Assembly: GCA_051453625.1 (NCBI GenBank)
Contig: JBOZIK010000001.1
Location: forward strand, 298,554,383 to 298,578,683
Length of the DNA stretch: 24,301 bases
Direction: 5' to 3'
Origin: Welwitschia mirabilis
Lineage: Eukaryota > Gnetophyta > Gnetopsida > Welwitschiales
A program made the position numbers and the translations under genes. The notes under the pieces were generated by a model. The model ran no database searches, was not told the DNA's origin, and saw only the letters and a program-made list of their open reading frames with translations. This document shows, one piece after another, positions 18,548 through 24,301 of the stretch (its first letter is position 1; the number at the start of each line of letters is the position of its first letter).

Positions 18548-19618
18548 TGTCATATCCCATATTTTGTAAACCTTAATTACTTGAATATTAAGTATATTAA
18601 TCTTTTAGTTAATAATTAATTATCCTTGTTTTAGTTCCTTATAAAACAAGATTTCATTTTAAAATTAACCTTAGTTTGTAATCTTTATAATTTACCATGA
18701 GAGTGATAAAAATTATGTTAAAAGGTTTCATGAGAAAATCTATCCAAATATTTAAAAATACATAATTCCATTATGTAAGGAATTAAAATTACATGAAAAA
18801 ACTAATAAATTGGATGTTTCAAGAGGACATAATAATATATTTTACATCTTATTTATATTCTTGGTAAAGGTGATATGTGTACTATATTATAAATAAATAT
18901 TTTCTTCTTTATGCTATGTAATTAATATATTTTATGCATTTTGAAATAAATAAGCATTTGAATAAGTACATGAATTCTTACCTAGAACTAAGAATGATAA
19001 ATAACTATATTTACTCGACCATGACTTTTATATTCTTAAGATATGTTAGGGCACTTGGTTTATAGCATAATCATTATTTTATTCCTTAGAATTAAAAAGT
19101 TTTTCTCATTTTTCCATATGACAAATTTGAGATTTGTGCATTTATTTTTTTGATACATGTCTTAGATGCATTAAAATTACTTATGAGCCTATGAAGGATT
19201 AAAAAAGATATAGGATAAGGAAATCATTCATATAATTAACCTTTTTAATTAAAACAAGAAGATTACTCATCCTAGTTAGATGCATGAGTTACAAATATGG
19301 TTTCTTTCTATACTCCAATGTCACTTACTATTCATTCCACTTATCAATGTTAAATCATGTAATCCTATGATCTTGAGTTGTGTGCCTTTATTTATTTATA
19401 TAGAGAGATCCTTTCCTCTCTTTTAAAAGAAGATACTTTCCTTTTTTTCGTATAAGTACATTTCTTATTTCCTCTCTCTATCTTTCTCTTCGTATCTCTT
19501 TCTCTCTCTATTTCTTTCTTTTATTCTTTTACTTGTGGAGCTTAGAGCTTGAAGGCTTGAAGCTAGGAAATCCTTGAGCTTGAATCATCATTAATCCTCA
19601 ACTATTAGGATCTCACTA
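18548..19618 (+). mobile_element. Ty3/gypsy-like LTR G1 (~1.07 kb)
   Basis: It begins TGTCATATCCCATATTTTG, a typical gypsy LTR opening. A TATA-like TTTATATAGAG (about 19395) and a CT-rich leader (19440-19530) follow. It matches 23283-24301 as far as the window allows. The right end is uncertain: it is interrupted or bounded at 19618/19619 by the minus-strand copia LTR. Confidence 0.55.
19614..19618. repeat. Candidate 5-bp target-site duplication, one side
   Basis: CACTA directly abuts the TG of the copia LTR end at 19619. The partner should lie beyond the other end of the element, which is lost in or after the gap at 22032. Confidence 0.3.
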
Positions 19619-20977
19619 TGGGGACCAAGAACCTTAGAGGGGGAGGAGAAAAGGATGAATAGGTTTTATAGTAATATTCAAATAATCTCATGATAAAAAT
19701 TTGCTTAAAGAGATCACTAAAAACTTGTACAAAAGAACTAAAAGTAATTAGAAAAATGAAAACAATGGATAGCATAAAAATATCGATCAGATGTATGTAA
19801 GTTTTATAGTGCTTTGGAAAACCCTCTTGATAATTAGCTTATTATCAAGTCTGATATGAATCTTTATTAACTCTTTTAGGTATTGCAAGTTTACTTGTAT
19901 CTTTACATATAGACTTTTATAGGCTAAGTCTTGACTTTTTCAAATAGACTTTTGTAGGCAAAGTCTTAACCTTTAGAAGATGTAATAGTGATGTTAAAAT
20001 AACTTGGTGCACTAATATCACTCATTCTTTAACATAGTGATAGTAATTGAGCTCTTAGCCTATAAATGACATGAACTACATTAATGAAGTACAAAGTTCT
20101 GACCTCATGTGCATAGATACTATAGATGTAGGCCTGTTCTTGGTTAGCAATAAAATTCCAAGATAGTACAATGATAAATCACAAGTTTCAATTATTCAAC
20201 CAAAGGTTAAAAACATTTTTTTTTAGTGATTTCTCTCTTGGCTATCTATAATGGAAGGCTTTTAGGGTTTATTATACTAAAAAATGCATTTCAATGGCTT
20301 AAAAATGACCACATAATAGATACATAATGAATATAAAATTTTTGTTTTCATTCCATTTGGTTGACTCCTCAAGAATCTGATTAACTTCTCCTAGTGCAAT
20401 GACTTAAATAGGTACTCGAGTAAACTATTTAGTTATCCTAGTTTCTTATGACCCCATGTTTGGTCAACTCCTTAAGGTTTGGCCAATCGCTCATTTGGTC
20501 ACCTACATAACTATCTAGTTGTTTACTTATCCTGATAAAAATCCATTATAGTTTTTTGCATCAGGTACAATTGACCCCTCAGGTATCTGATTGATCCCTT
20601 GATGATTGGCTTAGAAATATCAGATGCATAGTGCTCAAGGTCGGTTAACCCCTCATAGGTTTAGTCAACCCCTTGACAATCTATTTAAGAGTATCAATTC
20701 TCTGATTCATACGTTTGATCAACCCCTCAAAAGTTTACACAATCCCTCTAAATTGAATCTAATTTTGAGAGTTTACTCTAGGTGCGGTTGACCCCTTGAA
20801 AGTCCAATCGACTCCCCAAGAGGGTAATTAAGCTTACTAGATTTTCGTGATCAAAATGTAACATTTCTTACTTTAGCTTTTAACTTGTAAGTGATTAATA
20901 TTTTCTACATAAGATACATAAATTTTGCTTTATAGAAAAAATTAGCTTGACATTAATTAATAATACATAATTTAGTA
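19619..20977 (-). mobile_element. 3' LTR of a SIRE-like copia element
   Basis: The plus strand opens TGGGGACCAAGAACCTTAGA, then GGGGGAGGAGAAAAGGATGA and ATAGG. This resembles the LTR-end motif common in plant SIRE/Maximus-type copia elements (from memory of the family). The other end, near GTAATC at 20975-20980, adjoins a decayed purine-tract region. Orientation agrees with the RNase H remnant at 21760-22029. The body carries many GTTGACC/GGTCAA motifs. Confidence 0.5.
20355..20830. repeat. GTTGACCCCT-rich degenerate repeat
   Basis: TTGACCCCTC or close variants start near 20361, 20463, 20571, 20645, 20719 and 20788, each paired with a second motif such as GTCAACCCCTTGA or ATCGACTCCCC. Spacing falls from about 105 to 70 bp. 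It lies inside the presumed copia LTR. Confidence 0.65.
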
Positions 20978-21759
20978 ATCTATTTCTTTGACATTGATGG
21001 CAAACATTCCTTAGTTGTAAAATATTAAAAATTTGAGAAAACTCCCCCTCATAAAATGCTTACTAACATTTGCAAGAATATTAAACATTTTGCTATAAAA
21101 TAAAAACATTTTAATAAGATTTACTTTATGCTAATTTTAAAGAAATTTGAGGTGCAAATTTTGGAGAGTTAAAGAAATGCTAAAATGTTTATGTAAAACC
21201 ACATTTATAAGAAGCAACATTTTAATCATCAAACTTTAAAATTTTAGTTATTAACAATTAAAATTAGACTTACAAATATATAAGATAAATAACATTTTGG
21301 TCTTGAAAGTTTAATGTATAAAAATTTTTAAGTTCATATGGAAATTAGGTTTACACTAAAACTTTAAAGTAAAATTAAGAGCATTAAAAAATACATTTTT
21401 ATTTCATTAAAATAGATAGTACAAAGTAAAAGTACTCATTAAGAGTAAGATATATCTTAAAGTACATAAAAAATACAACTAATTATTCCCTTTTTGAATT
21501 AATGACAAAGAAGAAAAAAACACACAAGAAAAATAGAGAACAAACATAAGCATATAGAAAAGATCGAAATAGATTCCACAATTTTCTCTTCTTTAACTAC
21601 CTTTTACTTTGAGCTTTTAGCTTTCTCTGAAGTAACCTATAGAACTAATAGGGTTTGGATGGCTCATATTTTATGCTGGTCGATTGACCACATCTAATTG
21701 ACCAAATTATGGATTTAGTCAATCATCTTACAATTAGCTAGAGGATGATGAAATAACTT
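20978..21759 (-). mobile_element. Non-coding region between copia pol and 3' LTR
   Basis: On the minus strand it contains ATGAGGGGGAGTTTTCTCA (about 21036-21054) and TGTTTGCCATCAATGTCAAA (about 20986-21005) just upstream of the LTR. Both are reminiscent of the G-rich spacer and purine-tract region of SIRE-type elements. A near-palindrome, GGTCGATTGACC, lies near 21679. No intact ORF. Confidence 0.45.
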
Positions 21760-22029
21760 CTACTTTATTTTTGAGATGAAGAAAAGTATGGTAAAAATAT
21801 CTGTCAGTTGTTGATATGTACTCATAAAGTTCATAGAAATGTATCCCTTTTCTACTTAATATCTTAAAAAATGTTTTATTAGCTTAATATTTTTAGTTCT
21901 TAAGTCTTAGATAGGATTTTTAGAGATGTTTATAGCATTGGTATTATCATAAATGTTAGGGACTTGTTTAAAATTAACACCAAAATCCTTTAGCATTTCT
22001 TTCATCCATAAAAGATGAGTACAACAACT
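21760..22029 (-). pseudogene. Copia pol, RNase H domain C-terminal fragment
   Basis: Minus-strand reading: SCCTHLLWMKEMLKDFGVNF, then YDNTNAINISKNPI, stop, then RTKNIKLIKHFLRY, stop, then VEKGYISMNFMSTYQQLTDI and FT. This is the end of the Ty1/copia reverse transcriptase/RNase H polyprotein: the LLWMK...DNT.AI...KNP block, the RTKHI..HH.LR block and the final V..G.I....V.T..Q.ADIFTK block are all in order. Two in-frame stops and the decayed ending (DIFTIL instead of DIFTK-L) show it is dead. The upstream part of pol is cut off by the 100-N gap at 22032. Confidence 0.85.
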
Positions 22030-22031
22030 AC

Positions 22032-22131
22032 NNNNNNNNNNNNNNNNNNNNNNNNNNNNNNNNNNNNNNNNNNNNNNNNNNNNNNNNNNNNNNNNNNNNN
22101 NNNNNNNNNNNNNNNNNNNNNNNNNNNNNNN
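22032..22131. other. Assembly gap, 100 N
   Basis: It separates the copia RNase H remnant from partial unit U3. Unlike the gaps at 10927 and 12762, its flanks do not duplicate each other. Confidence 0.95.
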
Positions 22132-22920
22132 ATTTATATCTTGTATTATATTGCACATTTGAAACCAATAATCATTATCCACTTGACCTTTAATTCACAC
22201 CTTAATTTTGGTTTTGAAAACTATAAACTTCTAATCAAGTAATAATACGGATATGATGAATATAAAAAATATGATAATAAGGATGTTTCCAAATCACTTA
22301 ATTTTGTTCTACATATAGTTGAAAACTATTTTCTGTAAAGAAGTAAGATTTCTAATAAATATTTTTAACCTCTAAGGCCAATACCAACTAAAAATAAGAA
22401 AATAACATTTTCTAAATTATAATAATGGTTCTCCTTTAAATTAATTAGGTTAAACAAATAAATTTTAATAAATATTATAATTTAAGAATGGTTTTGATTA
22501 TTATGACAATGAAAATATCTCCATCAAACTCAAGTAGACTATCTAATTCTTCTAATTCATTTTGCATAGTATTTGTCATTTATATTTTTAATATATGCTA
22601 GAAAAACTAAGGAAGTGATATAAATACATGTGATCTATTAGGTGTACATTGATGAAAGCTTAAATTCATCTAAAATGATATAAGTCTTTCTAGGTTTTAG
22701 TATTTTAAATAGCCGACATTATCTGCTAAATGATTAATACCTTTACCTTACTTAAGAAAGGTAAGTCCTCCTAGTTATAAGACAAAGAACATAATTCTCA
22801 TTTTATATGATAGAACTCTAATTCTATAATTCTAATAGAATAATCTTAACATAAAATAATCTTAACATAATTCTAATAAAATAATGGATTAATTTTTGGT
22901 AATAAGAGATAGATATATAT
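22132..22920. repeat. Partial third copy of the 2.03-kb unit (U3)
   Basis: Matches U2 from about 17007 to 17812, beginning ATTTATATCTTGTAT. The LTR-bearing left part is absent or in the gap. Confidence 0.8.
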
Positions 22921-23282
22921 ATAGGTTAATTTAAATTATTATCGTATATTATTTTTATGCCTCAACTTTTGTTATAATTTATAATATAGGAAATATGTAC
23001 CCTAGTTGTTAAGGCATTAGTACTAGTTTAAAATATTTAAATTAGGGCATCCTATTTAGGTATAGCTAATCCTAATTATTATTCTTTATTAGGGATGACA
23101 ACACTGGTTTAGACATCATATGATATTTACAAGAGTTTTTACATGAATATTTAAATAGAAAGAAGTTTTACAAAGAAGATTAAGAATTATATAAATTTTA
23201 TATCCTATATTTTGCAAACCTTATGTACTTTAATATTAAATATCTTGATTCCCAGGAGTAAATTAGTCTAAGTGAGGGAGAA
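22921..23282 (+). mobile_element. 3' internal end of a gypsy-like element, copy 2
   Basis: Counterpart of 17814-18547 with a ~396-bp deletion at about 23190. It ends with the purine tract AAGTGAGGGAGAA. Confidence 0.5.
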
Positions 23283-24252
23283 TGTCATATCCCATATTTT
23301 GTAAACCTTAATTAAGGAACATTAGTGTATTAAGCTTTTAGTTAATGATTAATTATCCTTATTTTAGTTCCTTATAAAATAATATGTTATTTTAAAATTA
23401 ACCTTAGTCTGTAATGTTTATAATTTATCATGAAATTGATAAAAATTATGTTAAAAGGCTTTATGACAAAATCTATCTAAATATTTAAAATTACATAATT
23501 CCATTATGTAAGGAATTAAAATCACATGATAAGAATAATAAATTGGATGTTTCAATAGGAAATAATAATATATTTTACATCTTATTTACTCATTTATATT
23601 CTTGGTGAAGGTGACATGTGTACTATACTATGAATAGATATTTTCTTCCTTGTGCTATGTGATTGATATATTTTAAGCATTTTGAAATAAATAAGCATTT
23701 GAATAAGTACATGCACTTGTATGCACACTTACCTAGAACAAAGAATGATAAATAGGTAGATTTACTCTACCATCACTTTTATGTTCTTGAGATGTGTTAG
23801 GGCAATTTGTTCATAGCATAGTCATTGCTTTATTCATTGGAATTGAAGAGTTTGTCTTATTGTGTCACATGCCAATATTGATATTTGTTCATTTATTCTT
23901 TTGATGCATGTTTTGGATGAATTAAACTTACTTATGAGCCTATGGAGGACTAAAAGAGCTAACATGTTAAAATGATGCATCTAATTAAACTTGATGTTTA
24001 AAGCAAGAATATTACTCACCCTAGTTAAGGTGCATGAGTCATAAATATGATTTCTTTGTGTACACTAATGTCACTTATTACTCATACCACTTATCAATAC
24101 TAAATCATGATATCTTGTAATTTTGTGCTATGTGCCTTGGTTTTTCAATATATAGATATCCTTTTCTCTCTTGTAAAGAGAAGATACTTTCTTTTGTTTC
24201 TTACAAGTGCTTTTCTTCTTCTTATTCTTCTTCTTCTTCTTCTTCTTCTTCT

Positions 24253-24301
<49 letters not shown>
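23283..24301 (+). mobile_element. Ty3/gypsy-like LTR G2, cut by window end
   Basis: It begins TGTCATATCCCATATTTTG, like G1, and runs parallel to it through the TATA-like region (about 24150) to the pyrimidine leader, where the window ends. Confidence 0.55.
24214..24301. repeat. (TTC)n-(CT)n microsatellite
   Basis: TTC repeats run to about 24257, followed by CT to the window end. In G1 the same place holds only a mixed pyrimidine leader, so this is an expansion within the LTR. Confidence 0.9.

Noticed and set aside
1-24301. tRNA, rRNA or CRISPR array
   Set aside because: No cloverleaf with a B-box-like GTTCRANNC in context, no rRNA-like segment, and no regularly spaced identical repeats with unique spacers. 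The direct repeats present are contiguous minisatellites or element copies.

Overview
The window is nuclear DNA from a seed plant, most likely an angiosperm. I cannot name the genus from sequence alone. The evidence is spliceable exons with GT..AG borders, a plant-type ABCG transporter exon, Ty1/copia gag and RNase H remnants, LTRs with initiator-Met tRNA primer-binding sites, and very AT-rich, CpG-poor intergenic DNA. Five N-gaps are present: one of 693 bases and four of exactly 100. None of the long open frames between 2.8 and 24.3 kb looks like an intact cellular gene.

Layout. 1-2560 is the genic part, and everything recognisable lies on the minus strand: an ABCG ATPase exon with a Walker A motif (66-196), the last two exons of an unrecognised gene (1001-1041+ and 812-906, with the rest in the 693-N gap), and an ambiguous CpG-containing exon-like island (2284-2552). 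A seven-unit ~52-bp tandem repeat (1930-2290) and a 50-bp repeat (2767-2890) surround that island. 2900-5700 is AT-rich with no gene seen. A 528-bp direct repeat (5701-6228 and 7725-8252) brackets a microsatellite-bordered gap and a solo-type copia LTR (7388-7723).

9.3-17.8 kb holds relics of copia-type elements, all in minus orientation: four related ~200-bp LTRs, decayed tRNA-iMet primer sites, two gag fragments, a 1.19-kb duplication carrying an exact 8 x 19-bp minisatellite, and a 2.03-kb tandem unit. 17.8-24.3 kb holds two copies of a plus-strand Ty3/gypsy-like 3' end and LTR (LTR starts at 18548 and 23283, each behind a purine tract). A minus-strand SIRE-like copia 3' end (RNase H at 21760-22029, 3' LTR about 19619-20977) sits between them.

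No working system is encoded in the repeat part. Its interest is in the layered duplication history and in two gaps whose edges coincide exactly with duplication edges, which looks like unmerged contig ends. I did not find a convincing new biological system. The best gene-level lead is the unrecognised C-terminal exon pair at 812-1041.
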